Below, one piece after another: positions 9,401 through 20,479 of a stretch of 64,000 bases of DNA. Each line of letters opens with the position of its first letter. The first letter of the stretch is position 1. This DNA is from Erigeron canadensis (lineage: Eukaryota; Streptophyta; Magnoliopsida; Asterales; Asteraceae): positions 24,738,735 through 24,802,734 of the forward strand of contig NC_057769.1 in assembly GCF_010389155.1 (NCBI RefSeq), in the 5' to 3' direction. Both the position numbers and the translations under genes were made by a program. Under the pieces are notes generated by a model. It ran no database searches and was not told the origin of the DNA. It saw only the letters and a program-made list of their open reading frames with translations.

Positions 9401-12400
9401 GTAATGGGAAGGTATTTTGTGGGGGTCAAGTGGAAAGTAGGAGGTTAAGTTTAGATTATTCTTCTAGGAAAGGGTGGGACCAGAGTCCGGTGCTTACTGC
9501 TAGTAAGCACCGAAGGTCCGGTTCTGAAATTAACGGCGGGTTTGGGGCGAAATTCGTGGAGCCTTTTTCTCCGGTTTGTCGTACCCCGGTATGTTATAAA
9601 ATTATATTCTCCTAAAATTATGTTGATGTTATGAATTGTTCTAGTTAATAGTTATTGTACTTCTGATTTGGTTTGTTGTTAAGTTTCATAGAGCACAATG
9701 TATTTAATTATACTTTATATTGTTTTATGTTATCTTTCTAAATGAAAACTATGTATATCTTATTAGTGGCAGTTGAAATAAATTTGCTGCATTGATTGTT
9801 TATTGCATAAAGTAACCAATAATGTTGACTAAGGTTGAAACTCATGTAGGGCCTTCATAAATTTGAGATATGTTTGTCAGCAACATTAAGTTTTTGTAAC
9901 TGATGATATAGAGACATGTTGGGAATATAGACAAGCTTTGATAGTTGTACGTATCAGACTAGGAAATAGATTTTGCATTGAACAAGTCCTCTTCCAAACG
10001 GGCCATCAGGGAAATCAATGACACTAATGCTACCAGCATTGAGATGAGATGATCTCATCCAGTCCTTAGTTAGATTTATGCAATGTCCTAATAGTCCAAA
10101 ATTAACTATAGGATGGATGACCAACTACAACCACGACATTTTCTTGTTTAGATTCTTTAGATAGCCCATCTACTTATGATGTCCAAGCTGTCCCTGACCA
10201 GTCCCATATTTCTGTGAATAACCCATCTTCAAATTCGTTCATCCAGCCAAACTGTAGGCTTGATGCATTTATTGCTTCCTGTTTTGATCGACTAAAAATA
10301 TCTTGAAAGTCGAGGTCTTTTATCTGTTTCAATTCCACATATCGTGGTACACAATCAGCACCAAAACAATCAGTAGCTTCTTGCACACGTGCAATTGAAT
10401 TAGACGTTTAGTTGGAACTATACTTGGGCTGCTAACAATTGATTTCACCTTCAAATCAAGTAGTAGTTCTGCTGTATTTTGTGACTGTATAGTTCCAAGC
10501 ATGTCCATAGGTGTATGATCAACCTCAGAATTGCTAGCCTGGGATGATCCATGGCAGACAAGTACGATCCGGCGATCCGCCTATTGGCTTTCCTGCCTGC
10601 AGAGCTTCTTCCACCAATAGGTGAGCCTGAAGTCTGATTTAACGGTTAAGACATATATTATATATATGGAGATCCTGAAGTACACTTACACCACAGTTGC
10701 TTTGTAGTAAAATCCTGAAGTACCGAGTTCCTAAGCCCATTATTGTAGGAACAAGCACCTGATTAACAGCATTGTGAGCAACCACAAGAACCGACCTACT
10801 GTCATGAATCAAGATTTTCTGCCATACTGGATAATGACCATCTATATTGAAATTTGGAACATCCTTTTGCCACTTACCAAAAGCCTCACCATACTTTGCT
10901 ATACCCTTCATTCTTTAGGAGTCCTTGAAATGAGTATAGGTCAATCTTCCTCAAATAGGAATCAGTAAGGATCTCCTCATTTGGAGCATCCCATATGATG
11001 ACTTCATCAGTTTTTTTGAATTTTTTCAAAACGACTGCAAGTATTTAATATTCATTTCATGAATTGGCATCGACTATTATTCTTTGCCTGAACTCATAAG
11101 TCAGTTTCTAGTATATGAGTAATAGAATAGATACGCTTTGCCTGAAATATTATACTTCAGTTAGTTTATTCCTAACGAACACATCAGCGATAACCAAACA
11201 GCCATGTCATAGTGAGCATATACTTTTGAAACATAGTTCAGGAATGGAGTTATTATCAATTAGTTGTTGCAGAAATGACTATTTAATTTGCTAAATTCAT
11301 AGTTTAGAAGAATGCATACTTTGTTTCATTTATGGCATAATCTGCTTACTTCACGAAATGGTGTCTATGCTTCTGAAGTGGAGTAGTCTAAAATTATTGG
11401 ATATGTATTGCTTTTCAGGTTCGTTCAGTTAGGAAGGCTTCTTCGGTAAAGGATATGGTTCTAAAATCGCCTAATGTAAATGTAGCACCTCTTAAAAACA
11501 AGAATGTGATAGTCTCCGAGAAGCTTATGAGCAAGCCAATCAAAAAAGACTTGAAAACATCATTTGATAATGTTCCTGTACCAAGCCATCTTACAAAAGT
11601 TCCAATCACTTCTAGAACATTGTCTGAAGCTAAAATCTCTTGGGATTGTGTTTCACCAACTGTTCTTGAACTTGGAAAGGTATTCACGTTATTCATGTTA
11701 TTGAAAGGTTATTCTAGATGTGGCGATTGTGACACTTTGACATATTAAATGGGTTGATATGGGGTGTGTTTATTTTGAAATGGAAAATGAAAAAGTTGCT
11801 AAAAAGGGAAGAAGTTTAGTTGGTTCAAATGGGCCATAAGTAGCTCAATGACTTTTTCTTTTAATGCATACACTCTCTTAATTCATTTTTATTCAATATT
11901 TAAGACTGTTAACTTGTAATAATATGTTTGCATTATTAACCAACTAATCACTTATGGTTTAAAAAGAACATACAAAGCAGTGTTTGGAGAATTGCAGGTT
12001 GACGAATGAGGTCCACTTCATGTTAAATCGGACCGTCTTGACCTGTTACCCACCCTGCTCAAATTGTCCATATTGCCACCAGTATTTACTCTTGTTTCGT
12101 GGAGATATGAACAATCTGATTTTTGTATTAAAATTGACCCATTTCAGGAAGCTATTTGTCATAGGAATCAAGGATTTTCATCAGCTGTACACGCTTTAGA
12201 AGAAACTTCAGCCATGGATAACATCCTTCAATGCATGAGGTATAAGTCCCCCCTCTTTTTTCTCTGCCTAGCAATGTAGGAAAATTTCATAGGCTTCTTT
12301 TGAAAGAATGATTCCATAGCGTTTTCTATTCAACTCTCAAAATTTCTTAGTTATTATTTTTGTTTTATTTTATGCAGTGTATTTGCAGAAATCTGTAAAC

Positions 12401-13074
12401 TTGCTGAGACGTCTAGAAATCCTCTTGTTGAACAATTCTTGAATTTCTATCAGAAGCTTCATAAATCAACTTGTATAGTCAACACCTTAATTGACTCAAA
12501 GTTAACTATGGAAAAATCAAAAGGTCGTCGTAGTAATAGTTCAATGTGGGTACAAGCTGCATTAGAAACTAACCTTGCAAAGTTCACGTTGTTCACAATG
12601 GAAGAAAATCGAAAGAATATACATGGTGATGGAAATTACCATCTTGTTCTAGAAAACGCTTCAGAGAAAATCCAAGTGGAGAATCGGGTACTGGAAAACA
12701 AGAAAAGCCCGAGAACCAACGAATCTGTTACTTCACGAGTGAGATGTACTAGCCTGATAACAAAACAAGGATGTTCTGAAAAGGTAGAATGGTCGAAAGG
12801 AAGTGGCATTAAAGAAACTGCTAACTTAGGTGAGAAACTGATTTCTGTATCACAAAAATGGTTTTTGGATTATTTAGAGGATTCTTTGAACAAAGGGTTT
12901 GGATTAAAGAAAGGAGAAGATTCAGGGGTTGCTATTGGTCTTTTGGGTCAACTTAAAAGGGTTAATCAGTGGCTCGATGATTCAGTTTGTGGGGATGATA
13001 AGGTGGAGAACTTGAAAAAGATATTGTATCGGTTTTTGCTTGATCATGTTCATGTTCAGAAAGCAGCCAAGTAG
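8893..13074 (+). CDS. DUF936 family protein (581 aa, 4 exons)
   Basis: Four exons join in frame: 8893-9588, 11419-11679, 12148-12239 and 12378-13074 (TAG). All junctions are GT-AG. The N-terminus ([16 protein letters not shown], then [26 protein letters not shown] and [20 protein letters not shown]) is the conserved start of the plant DUF936 family (PF06075), whose biochemical role is not established to my knowledge. Exon 4 carries the conserved C-terminal part (residue stretch [10 protein letters not shown] to [13 protein letters not shown], then [10 protein letters not shown] and a closing [11 protein letters not shown]). A poly-asparagine run lies at about residues 156-169. The length is usual for the family. 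The gene converges on the SOSEKI pseudogene downstream, with about 700 bp between stops. Intron 1 (1.83 kb) holds an antisense gene fragment. A decayed, reordered paralogue lies at 36135-40290. Confidence 0.92.
9358..9399 (+). repeat. (AAT)14 coding microsatellite
   Basis: Fourteen AAT codons encode poly-asparagine within exon 1 of the DUF936 gene. The paralogue at about 39172-39190 has only a short interrupted AAT tract, so the run length has changed since the duplication. Confidence 0.95.
10160..11030 (-). pseudogene. 2-carboxy-D-arabinitol-1-phosphatase / phosphoglycerate-mutase-family gene fragment
   Basis: Inside DUF936 intron 1, on the opposite strand, the translation in order from 11030 downward reads [60 protein letters not shown] and [15 protein letters not shown], then ICLNR. 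After several frame changes come [16 protein letters not shown] and [18 protein letters not shown]. These are hallmarks of plant chloroplast CA1P phosphatase-like proteins of the histidine phosphatase (PGM) superfamily; VVAHNAVNQ holds a catalytic histidine. The region lacks its N-terminal half and has multiple frameshifts and missing pieces, so it is a captured relic, not a gene. It is absent from DUF936 copy B, where most of intron 1 is gone. Confidence 0.8.
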
Positions 13075-13778
13075 TTTAGCTCAGGATACACAAGACTACT
13101 GACTAAAGATTTTTAGTTGTAGGTCGTGATTAGCGATGGTGTGAAGATATGTCATTTCACACCCATCAAAGCATTGTTAGGGCTTCGAGATTGTAATTTT
13201 AACCAAAACTAATGGAAAGATATGTAGGGAAGACGCTATGAATGCTGGCTTTTGTTTTCAACAGGTATGAAACCAAGTTCCTGTTTTGACCACTAGAATG
13301 GTAGAAATTTTTTTTAGTGTTCATTTCCGTTTCATCTTGGCAGTGAATCAATTTTAATGATTTAAGCTTTTGATCTTATACTGATTGCTTAAGATTTATT
13401 AGCAATTTGTAACTAGGCAAGTCAAAACTGGACTAAAGTAGGTCATCTAGCATTTCGTTGTTCCAATACTTTCTTCGATGTTTAACAAATGTTGGTTCAG
13501 CGATCCAAATCTATGACCTTGTGGTTACAGATGAGTATGGTTTGTGATCTTTTTCCCCTGGGCAGTTTCGTAACTTAAAAAATGAAAAATCTGAGATTAG
13601 TACAACTAGTAATTCTTTATACACATACGTTCTTTGATTTTACACAAGTATTGCTTGCAGTGATTCGATTATCACCCTATAGTCACAAATGAATATTTCT
13701 TCAGCATTCGCTCTAAATAGTAACATAAATGGGAAACAACATCAAAAGGAAGCTCAAAAACCGAGTAGCAGCATTATG
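13075..13778. other. convergent intergenic spacer, duplicated
   Basis: The shared 3' flank of DUF936 (+) and SOSEKI (-) has no separate gene. It aligns closely with 40290-40932 of copy B, including the CACCCATCAAAGCATTGTTAG block. Close conservation here shows that both copies derive from one convergent gene pair. Confidence 0.7.
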
Positions 13779-15239
13779 CTATTTTTCAAGTAATAAGGTA
13801 TGCAAAGATAGAGTTGCAGATGGTGAATATGATCTTGATGTCTTTGTTTTAGCCCTTGAGCTGGCAGACCTGGCCATTGCTTTCATTCCTCTGCAGTATT
13901 GCATGTGGCTATGAAGCTTCTCGGGATTAAACTGCCTCCCGCACTGCCTGCATTGGCGAAACATACCACGTATGAAGCAATAACGACAAATGCTTTGACT
14001 TTTCCTAGTCAAACTTTGTTATCAATTTCACAGATAGTTATAGTTTATTTACCAAGTTTAGCACCATGTTCTGATGTTCATATTCGATTTACATGATAAT
14101 CTAAGTAAAAATGAATGAGTTTGTCTGACTTTTTTCAAAAGTTAAGATAACTTTATGCTTACAGCAAAATCAAAACATGCATGTTTGACCTTCAAAGTCA
14201 ATCTGCCATATGGAAAACAAAAACTGAACTTACGAAGTTACGAGCATTTCGGGCCATTAACAGGCTTATGAGCTGCTGGAAATGTTTTGACATTCTTTGA
14301 GTCATCCTTCTCCTTCTTACTCTTGTTTTTGTTAAATACGCCATCCCCATCAAAGCTTTTCTTGTATTTTCTGACGTATGTTCTTGTACAACTGACGACC
14401 CGTGTTATTTTCTTTATAATTTACTATAGAAAAAATTCTACCAATATGTCGTTTACTATTCACTACCACCGCATTTTCATGTGTGCTAGTAGTCCTTCAA
14501 TTGATGGAGGGGCCTCAAAACAACTTGTCACACTTTCACGAATACCACCTTTCTTGTTCTTGTTATTATTTTCATTGTTATCATTTGTGTTCTTATTCAA
14601 CAAGCTTTCGTTATAGGAATTATTCTCCTTTTTGACCTGTAGGTTTTGTACAACTTCTTCGTCTTTATCTTCGTCTTGATTCTTTATTGTGTCCTCCGTT
14701 GCCACATTGGAGCCAAACGGGGATTTTCGATGTTAGTTGACGTGTTCGTTGAGAAATCAAGAGAATATTCTTTTGTTGTTGAAGGGTATTTTGGATCATT
14801 TGTAATGACTTCAAATGGTGACGAACTTTTTGGCTCAAAGTCTTAATTCACATCTTTTGATGTCGTTTTGGATATTGGTGATCCTTTAAGAACATATTCG
14901 TTGTCACAAATTGGGGTAATGAAAACTTCATCCAATATGTCTTGCCAAATATATCCTCCTTTGTACCTTCTATAATGTGTTCAAACAAAGAAAACATTAA
15001 CTTTAAATTAGTCATCTCTATGAATCAAAATAAATTATTTTTGTTTCTGACAAATTTTATAAGAAGTAAGTGCTAACCAATAGATTTATAATATACTTTT
15101 TTAATACGTTGATTTGTCTAAACTTGAAAGTGAACATTTATTTGTGATAAATAAAGTTAGTAAATATGTACAGTTTTGGAACGAAGGGAGGACATAGGAA
15201 TAGGAGTATATACATAATTACATATTACCTATTACAATA

Positions 15240-16079
15240 TGAGAATTAGATGTGAACAGTATTTTTTGTCTTTTACTGCTACAAACTTCAGAGTGTCTAT
15301 ATATTTGTAGAACTGGAAAATAAATGAAACATGAAGATGAGTGGAGTGGTAGGCATCTCCTAACTTTTTTGAAAGGTCCATGGTTCGAAACTAGGAAGTC
15401 ACCATTTGATTGTTTTTTTTTTTTTTTGGTTACTTTTTGAAGTTACATAATACCTCCTGTTGTTTTTGGAGATTTTTACTACAGCCCTTTTTATTTATTT
15501 TTTCCAGTTTTAAACACTCAAACTTTATAATGCATGGAATAATATATGTTTTATAATTTATATTTTACTAATATTTTGTCTTTTTTTTGTATTTTGTAAT
15601 TTTTATATTTTGACATTTTTAGCATTTTATTCTTTGTAATATATTTTTTATAACTTTTTAAATTTTTTATAACTTTATTATATGTACTTTATAACAATGA
15701 CATATGTGTTGTAGTTTATGATGTTTTAACATTTAGTTTTTTTTTTTATATATAACTTTTGTTTAATTTATTATTTTTTTTGTCTTTGTATTATACAATA
15801 GTTTTCAACACTTTGTAACATTTAAACTTTTATAGAATATTTTTTATAAATCTGTATTTTTTTAATATTCCATTTGTATATTCATCATTTCTTTAAGTTT
15901 TTGGTCTTTTATAAAAAAAATTTGTAAAATTTTGTTTTACATGTATGTTATCAAACTTTTTTTTTTATTTTCTTTTGATTTATGCGTTTCTTTATAAAAA
16001 TTTTACGAAAGAATAGTATTTGATAACGCATACATTTTCAAATACCGACGCCGCCCATCAGACGGCTCGAGCTACCTAG
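15240..16079. mobile_element. insertion specific to copy A, possible Helitron 3' end
   Basis: The flanks align to contiguous copy B sequence around 42650, so roughly 0.8 kb was gained here. It holds a tRNA-like fragment with a B-box-like ATGGTTCGAAAC followed by a T run (about 15345-15427) and a very AT-rich block. It ends CTACCTAG before T at 16080, preceded by a GCCG...CGGC stem. CTAG plus T fits a Helitron 3' terminus. No clean TC start was found, so the class is tentative. Confidence 0.4.
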
Positions 16080-16343
16080 TTATTAAGATTGCAATGTATT
16101 TTTTTCTAGAAAGCACCAAAATGAACACGAGTTGAACTCTCTTCTATTAAACTTTCACATTTTTGTTACTCTTGTTGTCAAACTAGATGTAGTAATTATA
16201 AAAAAAATTTAGTTTATGTGACATTTTAACTCTAATCGATTTGCATAGAATCCAAAGACCAATAACCTCTTGTATGACCAAGCGAATTTTTGTGGCATGT
16301 CTTCTCCTCGTAGTTTAGATAGCCATCTCTTAACATCTACAAG

Positions 16344-16705
16344 TAGTGTTGTAAATCTCGACCCAACCTGAAATTCAACTCGAACCCAACCCGAAATTCT
16401 ACCTATTTGACCCGCCAACCCATGACCCATTTGACTAGAAATTTACCCACTGACCCGCCAACCCACGACCTATATGACCTGTTTAACCTGAAATCAACCG
16501 GTCAACCCGCCAACCCATTTGACCTGCCAACCCAAAACTCGACCCATCAACCTGTCAACCCGATTTTTTTCATTTTGGTGGGTTGGGTTCGGGTTGACAA
16601 GTCATGGTCAGGGTTCTGACATGAAATTTTTAGTGGGTTAGGTCAGGGTCATAGATTTTTGACCGGCAACCAGCGAACCCGAACTCGAACCCATTGACAG
16701 CCCTA
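16344..16705. mobile_element. hAT-type MITE, 8-bp TSD
   Basis: The 362-bp element is flanked by the perfect 8-bp duplication TCTACAAG (16336-16343 and 16706-16713). Ends are imperfect inverted repeats: TAGTGTTGTAAATCTC on the left and, reversed, TAGGGCTGTCAATGGG on the right, typical of hAT. The interior is rich in AACCCGCCAACCC and its complement and can fold on itself. Copy B has the unoccupied site (single TCTACAAG near 42905). It sits at the intron 1/exon 2 boundary of the SOSEKI pseudogene, and the duplicated bases rebuild the acceptor. Confidence 0.92.
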
Positions 16706-17293
16706 TCTACAAGGCATGAAAAAGGTACGATAAGTTGAAGTTATCAAGTCATAAGTATGTAGGCCTGTTCGGGGATATCTTAATCGCGCTCAACAATCAC
16801 ACATCACTGAAGACCAAGATCCATCTAATGCGTAACGCGTTCATAATGTAAATTTTTGGGATTGGTTTCAATTTTTATGATTTAGTGATAAAAACGATAT
16901 GTATATAAGTTGTAAATACATAATTATGTACAACGCAATACACATGCGTCTTAGGAGTTATTGATTCATTGTTGTGCTAACGAATTACCGACCTTTTATG
17001 TGAACTCCATTATGTGAAAGATGATGAATACGAATGAGATGAGGGTGTTCGATAAGTCCATTGTGGCAAAGATAATACTAGACAATATGAACTCTCCTTA
17101 CTTGACAACCATTGTTGTTGCTTACAACAAAATTGTGAGCGACTTCTGTTTCTATCATTTTTCTGTAACAAATAAAATGACAAACCAAGACAAGGCGTCA
17201 ACACGAAAAGTAAAGTCTTTTAAAAATGTGAAATAACCAAAGGGAAACTATCTAATTTTAAAAATTGATAATAAAAGAAAGAATATAATCTAA

Positions 17294-18786
17294 CTATTGC
17301 TTAGACCTCGTGCGATGCACGGACAACCCTAAATAATTTTTCTTAAACTTTATTTTAAGATTGTATCAATGAATAAATATAACTGAGTTGGACATAATAA
17401 AAATGTTCTTATGAGTTGATTAATTTAAAGAAGAAGAATGCTAGATATACCTTGGGATTTATTAATGATACACGAGGACTTAAAACGCGTACATTGCACG
17501 CCGGAGAGAAATTATAAAATGGATTGCCCATAGTAGGCGCATATAAGAAGGATTATGTTGGTTACCTGGATGTGATAGGTATTATGAATTTTCCCCCACT
17601 TTGATATATAGACCCACGTGGATGCGCTATAACCTTAAATAATTTCTTTAACACCAGTTCAAGCATGCATATAGCGAAGTAAATGTACTCCTATTACAAC
17701 TAATAACCATTTAAAAAAAAATTAATGACTTAAAATGCATAGAAAAATCTTATTTAGCACTAAAATAAACCAAATATACCTTATAATTTTCATCACAAAT
17801 TTGATAGGCTGTTCTTTGTATAAGATTTGAAATTTGTTGATCATTTATTTTAACTCCAATAGCACTAGTGACATCTACAATCCTAACTTGCACATTAAAC
17901 CTACCCAAAAAAAAAAAAAAAAAACAGAGATACAATTTTACCACACAACTTAATAATTATAGAGTTTTAATATGAAATATAAATATATACCTAGGATTGA
18001 TGAGAACTCTTTCCTTGTTACATGAACAACAAATCCACATTTTGTTATCCCTTAAAGCATCAATAATGCCGACTGCATCCATGTAGAGATCGGTCAACTT
18101 AACTTCTTGAGAACATTTCACACATTCCATTGAATACCATAACTGGTCGGTTGGAATAAACTGATTGTTGCAACAACAACCACTTTATCAAACTGTCAAA
18201 ATGAAAATGTTTATACATTAGAATGTTAAAAAGCTAGTTATAAATTCGAAAGAAAGTTATGTTAAAAAGTAATCTAATCAAAAAAGAAAAATTCACAAAC
18301 AATGAATATTTATACGTTCGTCCATCAGGATCATCTCAATACTACTTATGTTATTAACATCTCCATATAGAGGTTGCTTCCATAGCCGCAAATTCTAACC
18401 GTTATCGTACATGGCTTATTATTTGGACGCAAATTTCTAATTGAAACATGATTTAGTGAAGCCATGCTAAAATTGATCTGTTACGTGTTTACGTTTTGAA
18501 ATGCCTTAAAACTGAATGGAAGTGGCCTTATATAGACATAGACATGCAAGGAAGTAACCGCTACAAGCAATACACGAACGGTTACATATTCAAATTTTTG
18601 AAAATTTGAACTTCTTGAAAGCATAACTAATCCGTTTTCGAAAATTTGAACTTCTTATAAAAGTAACTAATCCATAGACCTTTCAAGTAGCAATATTGTA
18701 ATGATTTTTGGCCTTTCTTGCATTTTTAAGCATGCCACATAAGCAATAATTAACAAATTTTGAAGTGAGATTTAAATAATGTAGGA
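17294..18786 (-). mobile_element. Helitron-like element carrying an RPA1-like fragment
   Basis: Copy B gives the empty site: it reads straight through from AATCTAA to TATGTCC (about 43524), where copy A has 1493 extra bases between an A and a T, the Helitron target. On the minus strand the insert begins TC (TCCTACATTATTTAAATCTC). Near its other end it has a CGTGC-ATC-GCACG hairpin (17309-17321) about 15 bases from the junction. The last four bases are ATAG rather than the canonical CTRR, a mismatch to note. No Rep/helicase is present, so it is non-autonomous. Confidence 0.75.
17780..18465 (-). pseudogene. RPA 70-kDa-subunit-like (RPA1) gene fragment
   Basis: Three exon-like blocks lie on the minus strand within the Helitron-like insert. 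The first starts at the ATG at 18465 (MASLNHVSIRNLRPNN...VRI) and, after a one-base frame change, continues to SSIEMILMDER, matching the first DNA-binding OB fold. The second, ending at 17991 before a GTATAT donor, has a zinc ribbon with CxxC (ECVKC) and CxxC (CCSC). The third, roughly 17899-17780, continues FNVQVRIVDVTSAIGV, an OB-fold segment. Middle domains are missing. RPA1-like fragments are frequent passengers of plant Helitrons. The frameshift and losses mark it as non-functional. Confidence 0.75.
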
Positions 18787-19036
18787 TATGTCCATTGCCG
18801 GCTTTATGTACATACAAAATCCAAAAGGAAAATTACAAAATAAATGAAGTCGTAAGTATATAAGCCGAATAAAGAAGTTGTCTTAATTCTTGTAGAATTC
18901 TATTCACACTGACAATACACATGCAAAGCGACAAACTATATTTATATTTGATATTTAAAATATGCAAATAATAAATGTTCAAAATAATTTTAAAAAAAAC
19001 AAAAAATAATAATATTGACTAAGCAATATCATAAGT

Positions 19037-19166
19037 GAAGCCATTGGGGTTTTACCCAATGGTTTGAAGTTTTCCACAATGTAGTTTTCTTTTGAGTCTC
19101 AGTGTTCGAATCTTTATATATACAAATGTGGTGAGGGTGCCTTAACAATGTTATATTAAATGGATA
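19037..19166 (+). mobile_element. SINE, 3'-truncated
   Basis: The head reads CATTGGGGTTTTACCCAATGG with a B-box-like GTCTCAGTGTTCGAATC ending near 19112. It is the same family as the full-length minus-strand copy at 5335-5574, sharing the later TTAACAATG block. The 3' part is lost. A second tRNA-like segment on the minus strand, with GGTTCGATTCC around 19276-19286, follows at about 19240-19335 and may be another SINE remnant. Confidence 0.6.
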
Positions 19167-19436
19167 GAGATCCTCTAAAGTTGATCCAATTTTACCTTAA
19201 AAGTTGGATCAACTTTAAAAAATTTTAATTCATGCTCATCTAAAATATGGAAAGCAAACCCTTTAGGACATTGTCAGGAATCGAACCGGCATGGACGCAT
19301 CCGTAAAAAGTGTTAGCCATCTATCCGTTATTACCAGGGGAGGCCCGGAGGGGGGCAAGCAAGACCTCCGGTCGGGGAACAGTTTTGAGGGGGTACAAAA
19401 ATTTTTAAAAATTTCTATGTGTTATATATATATATA

Positions 19437-19994
19437 TAGGGTAGATATCCAGATAGAAGATTCTTAAGGAGAGAAGGGAGAGAAGGTCCGTTTTTTTTTA
19501 GCTTGTTTTTTAAAAATTTTTTTCATTTTTTCATTCTTTTTTTAATTAACTCAATCTATAAAAAAATTTAAAAAAATTTAGAAAAAAAAAATTTTCTAAC
19601 CCGAGTTAGTAAGTTATACATGTAAGCGTACGGTACGTGCTTCGTCCTTAAGGATATTAATAAAGGGTAACTGGTGGAAGTGATAGGTCATTGAGGGTGA
19701 TAAGACATAGGGGGTGATCGGTGATGGGGTGATCTACCTTACGGGCTTCGCCCTTAGCTATCATGGCTCCGGCATAGTCTGAGAGGCTTCGTCTAGAGCT
19801 TACGGGCTACGCCCTTTGAAAATAAAATATTTTTAAAAAAAATTTAAAATTTTTATATGAAATTCGTTAATTAAAGAGAGAATGAAAAATGTGAAAAATG
19901 AAAAAAAAATTCAAAAAAAGAAGCTAAAAAAAATAAAAATGAATATTCTCTCCCTTCTCTCCTTAAGGTACATTCTCATTTGATCTTTATCCTA
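19437..19994. mobile_element. TIR element between (TA)n tracts
   Basis: Long inverted ends of about 150 bp share CTTAAGGAGAGAAGGGAGAG and a following T-rich stretch with TTAATTAAC. The left starts next to (TA)n at 19423-19438 and the right ends next to (TA)n at 19993-20007. The interior has GC-rich repeats such as TTACGGGCTTCGCCCTTAG and no gene. Association with TA microsatellites on both sides recalls the rice Micron MITEs, but membership is not shown. Confidence 0.7.
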
Positions 19995-20479
19995 TATATA
20001 TATATATGGTAAATGTTCATTTGAACCTTAATTTTTCAAGAAACCCAAGGACCAAATCCTAGCCATTTGATCATCTCAATCAATGGCTAGGATTGAAACT
20101 TATGCTTTCATTAAAAAAAAAATCTTTTCTCTTTTCCTCCTGCTGATGGAAACACACACAAACACACACTCTCTCCCTCTCTTCTCCTCCTTGGACAGTG
20201 ACCACCACCACCACCACCACCATATCCGACCGCCGCCGCCACCACCACCACCACCACTACAATCTGGATCTTCATCTCAAACCACTAGTAACAACAACAA
20301 TAAGTGGAAGATGATGTTTAAGATGTTATTAGAGTGATATTTTTATGTAGTTTATGTTTTTTATATAAAAAATGGATAAACAAACCGTTTTTATTCATGA
20401 TTTGTAGGTTTTTTTTTCTTATTTTTGTTTTTATATGATAAGAAGTTGTATCTTTGGTTGTTACTGTTTAAATTTTTTA

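Larger units (their letters stand above)
13779..17158 (-). pseudogene. SOSEKI (DUF966) pseudogene, copy A
   Basis: The exon layout matches the intact copy at 40933-43374: exon 1 at 17158-16993, exon 2 at 16336-16267, exon 3 starting near 14970, exon 4 at 13947-13779. Exon 1 encodes the DIX-like domain start (VRRVHIV then YYLCHNG), but three extra bases place an in-frame TAG at 17078-17080 between the two halves. In exon 3 a codon that is GAA in copy B reads TAA at 14843-14845. Further on, a deletion after SVTSCF fuses to a short out-of-frame tail. Exon 4 still encodes a clean zinc finger ([17 protein letters not shown]). Splice sites look preserved. A hAT MITE sits at the intron 1 acceptor. 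The gene is therefore dead, although the frame breaks are few. Confidence 0.9.

Noticed and set aside
13729..13914. Plus-strand frame and its twin at 40883-41068
   Set aside because: Both are antisense to SOSEKI exon 4, whose minus-strand zinc finger explains the conservation.
14463..14705. Separate small gene on the minus strand
   Set aside because: It aligns to exon 3 of the SOSEKI gene and is part of the pseudogene.
16407..16619. Repetitive Asn/Pro/Thr-rich open frame
   Set aside because: It is the AACCCGCCAACCC-rich interior of the hAT MITE.
20083..20337. Proline/histidine-rich open frame
   Set aside because: It is translated from CA, CT and CCACC repeats at the end of the composite element, with no conservation.
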